DNA of 6,573 nucleotides. It comes from Alphaproteobacteria bacterium (GTDB taxonomy: Bacteria; Pseudomonadota; Alphaproteobacteria; Sphingomonadales; Sphingomonadaceae). The notes beneath the pieces were generated by a model. It saw only the letters and a list, made by a program, of their open reading frames with translations. It searched no databases and was not told the origin of the DNA. Shown here in pieces: positions 1-5,023 of the stretch (its first letter is position 1; every line of letters starts with the position of its first letter). Both the position numbers and the translations under genes were made by a program. The stretch is from NCBI GenBank assembly GCA_005882415.1, contig VBAE01000151.1, positions 1 through 6,573 of the forward strand, given 5' to 3'.

Positions 1-156
1 ATGCTCGCCGACCTCCCCGTCACCCGGATCGTGATCTCCCACCGCCCCATCCTGGTCGACCGAGCCCAGATCGTCTTCCGCCTCACCGAAGGCGGAATGG
101 AGCTCGTCGAGGACCGGCGGAACGTGCGCCGGGTGGGGATCGCGGCGCGGGGCTGA
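1..156 (+). CDS. ABC transporter ATP-binding protein, C-terminal end (partial, 5' truncated)
   Basis: Only the last 51 codons lie in the window; the reading frame is open from base 1 and stops with TGA at 154-156. The ATG at base 1 is probably internal. The fragment starts with LPVTRIVISHRP, which matches the end of an ABC ATPase: a beta strand followed by the H-loop, with the switch histidine at fragment residue 14. It continues with ILVDRAQIVFRL, like the usual strand that follows the H-loop. The wording resembles export ABC proteins of bacteriocin (C39 peptidase) or type I systems, in which the ATPase is the C-terminal domain of a membrane-spanning exporter. The peptidase and membrane parts would lie upstream and cannot be seen. 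A double-glycine-type peptide gene about 4.5 kb away makes a peptide exporter attractive, but that link is inference. The ABC ATPase call is fairly sure; the subtype is not. Confidence 0.75.
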   Translation: MLADLPVTRIVISHRPILVDRAQIVFRLTEGGMELVEDRRNVRRVGIAARG

Positions 157-158
157 CC

Positions 159-172
159 CCGTAATATTACGG
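159..172. promoter_or_regulatory. Perfect 14-bp palindrome between exporter and oxygenase genes
   Basis: CCGTAATATTACGG reads the same on both strands. It sits 2 bp after the exporter stop codon and 26 bp before the oxygenase start. It is the only AT-rich core in this GC-rich junction. A perfect dyad in this position could be an operator for a dimeric repressor or activator. It could also be part of a small RNA structure, since a second 5-bp hairpin follows (178-182 paired with 191-195). No known regulator consensus was recognised. Confidence 0.35.
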
Positions 173-198
173 TATCGCCCGGTCTTTCGTCCGGGAGC

Positions 199-1179
199 AT
201 GAACGCTCGACCTCTTTGCGATTCGGGCCTTTTCGCGATGTCTGCAGATGCCGGCGAACGCTTCCAGGTGCGGGGGCAGGCCGAGACGCTCCTCAGCTTG
301 AACCTGCGCGCGTCGCGGAGCGATCCGGATGCTTTGTTCAACCTCGCGGCGATGAGCTGGGGCGGGCTGGGCGTTCCGCAGGACCCGCGCAAGGGCCGCG
401 AGCTCTACCGCCGCGCGGGCGAGGCCGGGCACAAAGAGGCGCGGCATTGCACCACCAACCTGCTCGCCAACGGAGTCGCCGGCCCGCGCGACTGGCTGAA
501 GGCGCTGGAGCGCCTGGAGGGCGAAGCACGCACCGACCCCCGACGGCGGCGAATGCTCGAGCTGCTCGGGAAGATGCAGCTCAACGCCGACGGCGATCCA
601 CTCGCGCTCCCCGAGGGTGAGGCGCTCAGCCAGTCGCCTCACGTCACCCTCTTCACCCGCCTGCTCACCGCCGCGGAATGCGAATATCTGCGTGACTCGG
701 CCGAGCCCGCCTACGGGCCGTCGATCGTCAACGACTCGAACGGCGCCACCACTCGCGATCCGATCCGCACCTCGGACGGCTCGACCCTCCACTGGCTGAT
801 CGAGGACCCGGTGGTCCACGCGATCAACCGCCGCCTCGCCGCCGCCAGCGGCAGCGCTTACGACTGCGGGGAAGCCACCCAGATTTTGCGCTACCGCCCC
901 GGTCAGCAATACCGCCCCCACCTCGACGCCCGCGAAGCCGCCAACCCCCGCGTCCTGACTGCCCTTGCCTATCTGAACCACGACTTCAAAGGCGGCGAGA
1001 CGCTGTTCGTCGAGACGAAGCTCAAGGTGAAGGGCCGCAAGGGCGACGTGCTGGTGTTCCGCAACACCGGTCCCGACGGCCGCCCCGACCCACTCTCCAG
1101 ACATGCCGGCCTGCCGGTCACCGCCGGCACCAAATATCTCGCCAGCCGCTGGATCCGCGCGCACCGCTGGATTCCCTGA
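199..1179 (+). CDS. Sel1-repeat 2OG-Fe(II) dioxygenase, prolyl-4-hydroxylase-like
   Basis: This 326-residue protein probably hydroxylates a protein or peptide substrate using Fe(II), O2 and 2-oxoglutarate. Residues 44-82 resemble a Sel1/TPR-like repeat (DALFNLAAMSWGGLGV then a second helix with AGEAGHKEA), a likely protein-binding arm. The C-terminal half, about 145-325, is a prolyl-4-hydroxylase-type jelly roll. It has the iron triad H241, D243 (YRPHLDA) and H302 (SRHAGLPV), and K312 ten residues after the second His for the 2-oxoglutarate carboxylate. No signal peptide is seen, so it should be cytoplasmic. The start is uncertain. ATG 199 has a GGGAG only 1 nt away, too close to act as a good ribosome site, while ATG 238 (MSADAGERF) is a plausible alternative without a clear site. 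It follows the exporter gene by 42 bp and may share its transcript. Its substrate is unknown; the PPP run in the peptide encoded at 4688-4885 is a candidate by inference only. Confidence 0.88.
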   Translation: MNARPLCDSGLFAMSADAGERFQVRGQAETLLSLNLRASRSDPDALFNLAAMSWGGLGVPQDPRKGRELYRRAGEAGHKEARHCTTNLLANGVAGPRDWLKALERLEGEARTDPRRRRMLELLGKMQLNADGDPLALPEGEALSQSPHVTLFTRLLTAAECEYLRDSAEPAYGPSIVNDSNGATTRDPIRTSDGSTLHWLIEDPVVHAINRRLAAASGSAYDCGEATQILRYRPGQQYRPHLDAREAANPRVLTALAYLNHDFKGGETLFVETKLKVKGRKGDVLVFRNTGPDGRPDPLSRHAGLPVTAGTKYLASRWIRAHRWIP

Positions 1180-1255
1180 GCGCCACGCGCGATCGCGGCC
1201 ACGCCTCGGCCGCTGCCCTTCCGCGCAGTCGAGCCGAAGTCATCGCCGTCTTTGC

Positions 1256-1300
1256 CCCCGAATCGGACCAAAGGGCGCTGTCAGACGCGCCGATTCGGGG
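1256..1300. repeat. 11-bp perfect inverted repeat with 23-bp spacer
   Basis: CCCCGAATCGG at 1256-1266 is the exact reverse complement of CCGATTCGGGG at 1290-1300. Inside the spacer, GGCGC at 1274-1278 can pair with GCGCC at 1287-1291, which overlaps the outer right arm, so two mutually exclusive foldings exist. No T run follows on either strand, so a standard intrinsic terminator is unlikely. It may be a rho-independent-like stem protecting the oxygenase mRNA end, or a protein-binding dyad in front of the beta-helix gene. Confidence 0.5.
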
Positions 1301-1401
1301 CTAGCATTGCTTCACCGGTGGCGAGACGGCGTCGAACCGGCGGGAAAACCAATTCCTACAAAAGACCGTCCAGCGCTTTAGTTTCCAATCGATATTCGGC
1401 T

Positions 1402-1430
1402 TTGTTGTTGGATTCGTACGAAGTTATTTT
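1402..1430 (+). promoter_or_regulatory. Candidate sigma-70-type promoter for the beta-helix gene
   Basis: TTGTTG at 1402-1407 and TATTTT at 1425-1430 are separated by 17 bp and lie in the most AT-rich part of the window. They match the -35 and -10 consensus at 4 of 6 and 4 of 6 positions. Transcription from here would give a leader of roughly 180 nt before the start at 1621. The spacing and local composition support it, but hexamers this degenerate can arise by chance. Confidence 0.3.
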
Positions 1431-1498
1431 CGCGACTCGGGCAAAAACAACTTTCCTACACCCTTGGCCGCGTGCTCGAAGGCCGCGTGGAACAGATC

Positions 1499-1624
1499 AT
1501 GAACGCCAATTCGCTTCCGCCATCCGCCGCAGCTCAGGGCGATCGGAACATCCCGCACGGCGGGGACGGCGTCACGGTCGGTTCCACACCTGCCCAACCC
1601 ACCTTCCAAGGAGTATCTCAATGA
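1499..1624 (+). CDS. Possible 41-residue small protein overlapping the beta-helix start (ATGA)
   Basis: An ATG at 1499 opens a 41-codon frame whose TGA (1622-1624) overlaps the ATG of the next gene as ATGA, the usual layout for translational coupling. The frame is open back to 1382, and a GTG at 1472 is an alternative start. The ribosome site is weak (GTGGA about 7 nt upstream). The peptide has no hydrophobic segment, no cysteine and no double-glycine leader. Its end, VGSTPAQPTFQG, resembles VGSTQPANPVSFQA at residues 40-52 of the beta-helix protein, which suggests a duplicated or frameshifted N-terminal piece. It could equally be a noncoding leader with a chance ORF. I do not recognise a family. 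Confidence 0.22.
   Translation: MNANSLPPSAAAQGDRNIPHGGDGVTVGSTPAQPTFQGVSQ
1608..1613 (+). promoter_or_regulatory. Ribosome binding site fixing the beta-helix start
   Basis: AAGGAG lies 7 nt before the ATG at 1621. It is the best ribosome site on the plus strand in this window and decides this start over the open upstream frame that reaches back to a TTG at 1252. Confidence 0.8.
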
Positions 1625-3561
1625 CTGTTATCGGCACCCTCGAGGAAGCCCAGACCACCCCTCCCGCAATCTCGGAGGACCTCGTCATCACCTCCGGCTC
1701 GACCGCGGTCGGCGTCGGCCCCTCGCGCATGGCCCGCGTCGGCTCCACCCAGCCGGCCAATCCTGTCAGCTTCCAGGCCCAGGACAATGACTGGTTCGTC
1801 CATGCGGACAACATGTTCCGCGTGGAGAATATCGGCGAGCTGGACGACGGCGATCCCCACAAGAACGCGCAGATCATCAACGAATTCTTCGCCTATTGCT
1901 ACACCAACCGCGTCGACATGGCCTATTGCGGCTTCAGCGCGCTGGTCGATTCGACGATCCTCGTCGGCGGCGCCGGACCCGCCCTCGGCAAGACGCTCAC
2001 TTTGTTCGGAAGCCCCGAGCTCCGGGCGTCGCAGGCGATCGCGGGCGCATTGCTCGAGGTCCAGAACGTCAGCTATCTCGACTGGTACGGCAAGCCGCGC
2101 CTGATCGGATCTCCCTCGGCGAGCACCGGCTTCTCGGGCCGCAATGCCCGCGAGGGGCTCCGTCTCGGCGCTGCCGAGCGGTTCCGCTGGGGCGGCGCCT
2201 ATATCGACGGCTTCCAGGGCGCCGGGATCATCGCGGCTCCGCCGACCAAGCAGACCGCAAGCGACCTCGGCCACGTCTCGGTCGTGAACTGCGGCTCCGG
2301 CAAGGCCGGCAGCTACTCGATCACCAGCGCCTGGGGCACCTCGGCATCGGGCGGCACGCGTGTCGACAGCGGCAGTCCGGGCTCGATCGCCCAGACCACC
2401 ACCGTCAAGGTCGACACCCTGCCGCCGAACTGGACCTACGGTTCCGGCAACTTCGTCGCCGGCCATACGCCGGGGCCGCTCGGGGTCATGATCGACGGCA
2501 TCTACCATCATGTGATGAGCGTCGATTCCGCCAACAGCAAGATCACCGTCTATCCCTGGATCGATCTGAGGCTGACCGGCGGCACGACCCTCGTCTACGT
2601 GTTCGGCGCCGGCGTGATGCTGGCGGGCGGAGACGCGAGCGCGATCCGGATCGGGACGCTCGATGCACGGTCGAACGGCGTCGGCCTGTGGGACGGCGCC
2701 CTCTACGGCTCCATCTCCGACGCCCTCCTCCTCCAGGGCAACGGCATCGGCCTGATGATGGGGCTCGAGCCCTTCGCGGCTTCGCTGGGCCACTATCCGG
2801 GCCCGGTCTATCCCGAGGGGAATGAGTGGCTCGATATTGCTGCGCTGGCCCAGGGTACGACGAACTACGGCACGCTGAGGGGCGACTATTTCCCCAATTT
2901 GTCGAAGATCAGGAAGCTCTGCGCACCCCGGCAGAGCGCCTCGACCGCCTTTCCCGACGGTCAGTTCGTGCCGAGCAGCAGCGGCATGTCGAGCTTCGAG
3001 ATCAACGCCTGGGGCATGACCCGGATCTACGAGAAGCCGGGGTCCAACGAATGGAACAACACCAACACCCAGCAACTCCAGATCGACCGCAAGAATGTCG
3101 ACGTGATGATCAAGGCCAATTCGAAGACGATCGCGCTGCCGGCGATCGATCCGGACTTGAACCGCCTGGTCGGCTATGACAGCGCCAAGATCACCGCCTA
3201 CGGCACCGGCACCGATGGCGCTCCGACCGGCACCTGGACCTTCTCGGCCCAGACCGGCTCGCGGCCCGCGACGGTGACCAGCGGAAGCGCGACGGTCTCC
3301 GGGATCGACACCAAGGGGCTCCTTGCGGGCCAGGCGGTGTCCGGCACCGGCATCCCCGGGTCCACGACCATCGCTTCGGTGAACAGCGCGACCCAGATCA
3401 CGCTGACCGCCTCGGCGACGGCCAACGGGACGAGCGTCACTGCTCCGATCGGCACGGTCAACGGCGGGGTCTCGGCGGCCTTCACCGGGCTGACCAAGGC
3501 GACCACCTTCGCGATGCAGTTCGATCTCGCGACGGCGGCCTGGACGGTCGTGAAGACCTGA
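1621..3561 (+). CDS. Tailspike/pectate-lyase-like beta-helix protein, 646 residues
   Basis: I see no clear named family, but the protein has the look of a right-handed beta-helix surface or phage tailspike protein. Residues 82-118 (NAQIINEFFAYC onward, ending DSTILVGG) resemble the helix-plus-strand cap that opens pectate-lyase-like folds. Residues about 125-400 are rich in Gly, Ser, Asn and short strands (for example ASAIRIGTLDARSNGVGLWDG), as in parallel beta-helices. Residues 552-609 (GSATVSGIDTKGLLAGQAV, then GTGIPGSTTIASVN) match a small beta domain often found in phage tail fibres and large bacterial surface proteins. A last module ends FDLATAAWTVVKT. No signal peptide, transmembrane segment, RTX repeat or catalytic motif was seen, so how it would leave the cell is unclear. 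No other phage gene is nearby. It may be a domesticated tail protein, a polysaccharide-binding or degrading protein, or cargo of a non-Sec route. Confidence 0.8.
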   Translation: MTVIGTLEEAQTTPPAISEDLVITSGSTAVGVGPSRMARVGSTQPANPVSFQAQDNDWFVHADNMFRVENIGELDDGDPHKNAQIINEFFAYCYTNRVDMAYCGFSALVDSTILVGGAGPALGKTLTLFGSPELRASQAIAGALLEVQNVSYLDWYGKPRLIGSPSASTGFSGRNAREGLRLGAAERFRWGGAYIDGFQGAGIIAAPPTKQTASDLGHVSVVNCGSGKAGSYSITSAWGTSASGGTRVDSGSPGSIAQTTTVKVDTLPPNWTYGSGNFVAGHTPGPLGVMIDGIYHHVMSVDSANSKITVYPWIDLRLTGGTTLVYVFGAGVMLAGGDASAIRIGTLDARSNGVGLWDGALYGSISDALLLQGNGIGLMMGLEPFAASLGHYPGPVYPEGNEWLDIAALAQGTTNYGTLRGDYFPNLSKIRKLCAPRQSASTAFPDGQFVPSSSGMSSFEINAWGMTRIYEKPGSNEWNNTNTQQLQIDRKNVDVMIKANSKTIALPAIDPDLNRLVGYDSAKITAYGTGTDGAPTGTWTFSAQTGSRPATVTSGSATVSGIDTKGLLAGQAVSGTGIPGSTTIASVNSATQITLTASATANGTSVTAPIGTVNGGVSAAFTGLTKATTFAMQFDLATAAWTVVKT

Positions 3562-3577
3562 TCGGCCACTGCGGCGA

Positions 3578-3607
3578 GGCGGGTCCGCTCTCACGAGCGG
3601 GCCCGCC
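3578..3607. terminator. 13-bp stem between convergent genes, possible bidirectional terminator
   Basis: Bases 3578-3590 pair with 3595-3607 around a TCAC loop; all pairs are Watson-Crick except one G-T pair at 3584. It lies 16 bp after the beta-helix stop and 9 bp beyond the stop of the convergent minus-strand gene, a classic place for a shared terminator. Neither side has a T tract, so termination efficiency is uncertain; it may mainly protect mRNA 3' ends. Confidence 0.55.
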
Positions 3608-3616
3608 GAGCTGCGC

Positions 3617-4576
3617 CTAGACGAGGGAGCCGGTGGAGCTCCGCACCTTCCACTCGATCTCGATCGTCGTCTGCATCCTCTTGGCGAGCAGCTTGCGGCC
3701 GAAGCGCGGGTCGAGGAAGTCCTTCAGCACCGGCGGCCGGGCGGCGCGGAAGTAGAAGGCGGGGTCGTTGTTGACGTCGTCGGTCGCAGCGATCCGAAGC
3801 TCGTCCTTGCGGGTCACAAGCTGCACCACGGCCGGCGCATGGGTGAAGCCTGCCGCGAGCAGCGAATAGCTGCGGTGATAGCCGTTCTGGAGAAGCAGCC
3901 GATCGTCGCTCGCCACGACCGACAGGAAGTTCGAGCCGAAGCCGACCGGAAGCGCGAATACCGAAGCCACCGGCCCGAACGGCTTCAGCCCGCCCACGTC
4001 GGCCGCGGCCAGCACCGCCGGATTGTGGAGCCGAAAGTCGGTGGAGGGCGAGGTGAAGACGTAGCGGTCCTTGCCGGATTTCCTGACCGTCACCGGCGGC
4101 AGGTCGCGCTCCGCCGGCAGGCAAAAGCGGAACAGGCTCGCCGGGTCCCGCGCCTCGCGCAGCCGCTTCCGGAGCGCTTCCGAAAACTCGCAGCTCACGT
4201 TGGACTGGGAGACGATCAGCTTGGCCAACTCGACCATCCTGATCTCCGTCGGGAGCGTGTCGAACGTCTCGGTGAAATAGCGATCCCGCTTCAGCGCCCG
4301 CGCCAGGCCCCGCATCTCCTTCGGAAGCGGCAGGCACTCCGCTCCGTCGGCGAAGCCCGCTTCCGACTGCTCCAGCTCGTAATAGAGATCGTTGGCCTTG
4401 CGCCATTCGTCGGCGAGCAGGCGCTGGCTCATATGCTCGCCGCCGATCACCTTCTCCCGCACGAAGGCGAGATAATCGGTGAGGTGCGGCTGCCCGAGCA
4501 GCCAGACCATCTCCTCGCCGTCCATATGGGCGACGAGCTCGCCGCCGGTCGCCAGTTCGGAAGCGCTCTTCTTCAT
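3617..4576 (-). CDS. Protein of unknown family, 319 residues, with ParB-like NGYHR segment
   Basis: I do not recognise this protein with confidence. It is soluble, with no signal peptide or membrane segment. The N-terminal half (about 20-150) looks helical and charged (for example DEWRKANDLYYELEQ and EALRKRLREARD). The second half has strands, including RYVFTSPSTDFRLHNPAVLA and LLLQNGYHRSYSLLAAGFTHAPAVVQ (228-252). That last segment resembles the ParB/sulfiredoxin-type core, in which a D/N-G-x-H-R loop binds nucleotide, but similarity is limited to the motif. A GAGGAGGG ribosome site (4587-4594) lies 10 nt before ATG 4576, and the translated composition is normal, unlike overlapping frames. 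It lies 111 bp downstream of the leader-peptide gene on the same strand, with a terminator between. This suggests a partner (modification, immunity or regulation) expressed at lower level by read-through. That role is inference. Confidence 0.8.
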   Translation of the reverse strand: MKKSASELATGGELVAHMDGEEMVWLLGQPHLTDYLAFVREKVIGGEHMSQRLLADEWRKANDLYYELEQSEAGFADGAECLPLPKEMRGLARALKRDRYFTETFDTLPTEIRMVELAKLIVSQSNVSCEFSEALRKRLREARDPASLFRFCLPAERDLPPVTVRKSGKDRYVFTSPSTDFRLHNPAVLAAADVGGLKPFGPVASVFALPVGFGSNFLSVVASDDRLLLQNGYHRSYSLLAAGFTHAPAVVQLVTRKDELRIAATDDVNNDPAFYFRAARPPVLKDFLDPRFGRKLLAKRMQTTIEIEWKVRSSTGSLV

Positions 4577-4629
4577 TGCCGCGATACCCTCCTCGCGCCT
4601 TTTCGCGCCCGCGGCTGGAGCCGGACACG

Positions 4630-4661
4630 AAAAGGCCGGGCGGAGACTAGTCCGCCCGGCC
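4630..4661 (-). terminator. Rho-independent terminator after the leader-peptide gene
   Basis: On the minus strand an 11-bp perfect GC-rich stem (4651-4661 paired with 4634-4644, 6-nt loop) is followed directly by TTTT (4633-4630). It begins 26 bp after the peptide gene stop codon and ends about 53 bp before the next gene's start. The layout fits an abundant short peptide transcript with partial read-through into the 319-residue gene, a common arrangement for precursor-peptide operons. Confidence 0.75.
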
Positions 4662-4687
4662 CTTCGATCGGGTTAAAGCCGGACCGC

Positions 4688-4885
4688 TTACCAGCAGCCG
4701 TGGCCGCCCGAGTGGGAGCTCTTGGAACTCGAGCCCTTGCAGCGCGAGCCCTTGCTCTTCGAGCCTTTGCTCTTGGAGCCCTTGCTCTTCGAGCCCTTGC
4801 CGCCGCCGCAGGGCGGGGGAGCGCAGCGGCCCTTGCCGCCGGCGCCGTAAACGTTGCCGATTTCTTCGTTCGAGAGGTCACGCAT
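4688..4885 (-). CDS. Bacteriocin/RiPP-like precursor peptide with GA-type leader and Gly-Ser-Lys repeat core
   Basis: This 65-residue peptide begins MRDLSNEEIGNVYGA, which fits the double-glycine leader pattern position by position for cleavage after A15: L at -12, S at -11, E at -8, I at -7, V at -4, G-A at -2/-1. Such leaders are cut by C39 peptidase exporters. The predicted 50-residue core is very polar and cationic. It starts GGKGRCAPPPCGGGK, continues with five pentads from residue 31 (GSKSK three times, GSRCK, GSSSK) and ends SSHSGGHGCW. Cysteines are C21, C26, C49 and C64, allowing two disulfides or other crosslinks. The ribosome site AGGAG (4894-4898) lies 8 nt before ATG 4885. It is followed by a strong terminator and the 319-residue unknown gene. 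A secreted antimicrobial, signalling or metal-binding peptide is possible. I know no described family with this core. The leader call is strong; the function is open. Confidence 0.8.
   Translation of the reverse strand: MRDLSNEEIGNVYGAGGKGRCAPPPCGGGKGSKSKGSKSKGSKSKGSRCKGSSSKSSHSGGHGCW
4721..4795 (-). repeat. Tandem 15-bp coding repeat (five Gly-Ser-x-x-Lys pentads)
   Basis: Five in-frame 15-bp units encode residues 31-55 of the precursor peptide: three GSKSK units, then GSRCK and GSSSK. The first three are nearly identical at the DNA level, differing at synonymous positions; the last two are diverged. Copy number could vary by slippage or unequal recombination without breaking the frame. Confidence 0.85.
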
Positions 4886-4977
4886 CTTGAAGTCTCCTGT
4901 TCGCCCGGCGCCCGAAAGAACCGCGCCGTCATTCGACCTTATGAATCGCGCTCCCTCTGCCTAGACCCCCATTTTCG

Positions 4978-4996
4978 CTGTCCCGCAGAGGGACAG
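4978..4996 (-). terminator. Weak hairpin downstream of the alcohol dehydrogenase
   Basis: CTGTCCC (4978-4984) and GGGACAG (4990-4996) form a 7-bp perfect stem with a 5-nt loop, 27 bp past the dehydrogenase stop on the minus strand. No T run follows (CGAAAATGG instead), so it may be a weak terminator or an RNA-end stabiliser separating this gene from the peptide gene's transcript. Confidence 0.3.
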
Positions 4997-5023
4997 GAAG
5001 CCCGGGAATCTGAAGCGGCCGGG

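Larger units (their letters stand above)
1180..1620. other. Intergenic region upstream of the beta-helix gene
   Basis: These 441 bp separate the oxygenase stop from the beta-helix start. They hold, in order: a weak 6-bp hairpin just after the oxygenase stop (1195-1200 with 1208-1213, no T tract); a long inverted repeat (1256-1300); a stretch from about 1345 to 1460 clearly richer in A and T than its surroundings, with promoter-like hexamers; a 9-bp direct repeat at 15-bp spacing (1466-1474 and 1481-1489); and a small ORF ending at 1624. The frame of the beta-helix gene stays open back to 1252, but this part lacks normal protein character and is treated as noncoding. Confidence 0.6.

Noticed and set aside
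162..170. TAATATTAC-like nonanucleotide as in geminivirus replication origins
   Set aside because: The match is part of a 14-bp palindrome in a bacterial operon junction; there is no Rep gene, iteron or viral-type stem-loop, so it is coincidence.
1252..1620. N-terminal extension of the beta-helix protein back to TTG 1252
   Set aside because: The added residues are Arg-rich and cover the inverted repeat and promoter-like region; AAGGAG just before 1621 marks the true start.
1618..3594. 658-codon open frame on the minus strand opposite the beta-helix gene
   Set aside because: Its translation is dominated by Arg, Gly, Asp and Ala with no domain-like pattern. It is the usual mirror frame of a GC-rich gene, and the plus-strand gene has a strong ribosome site and recognisable domains.
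3591..4628. 345-codon minus-strand frame overlapping the 319-residue gene
   Set aside because: Arg/Gly/Ala-rich low-complexity translation without motifs. The overlapping frame has normal composition and a well-placed GAGGAGGG site.
4721..4795. CRISPR-like or iteron array
   Set aside because: The 15-bp units are contiguous, have no spacers and are in frame within a gene with a leader and ribosome site.
4573..4932. 119-codon minus-strand frame overlapping the precursor peptide
   Set aside because: Ala/Arg low-complexity product created by the repeat read in another frame; the start lacks a ribosome site, whereas the 65-codon frame has one and a leader consensus.
4936..4965. Promoter for the precursor peptide (CATAAG as -10 on the minus strand)
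   Set aside because: CATAAG matches the -10 box partly, but no acceptable -35 hexamer exists at 16-18 bp, so it is not reported as a feature.
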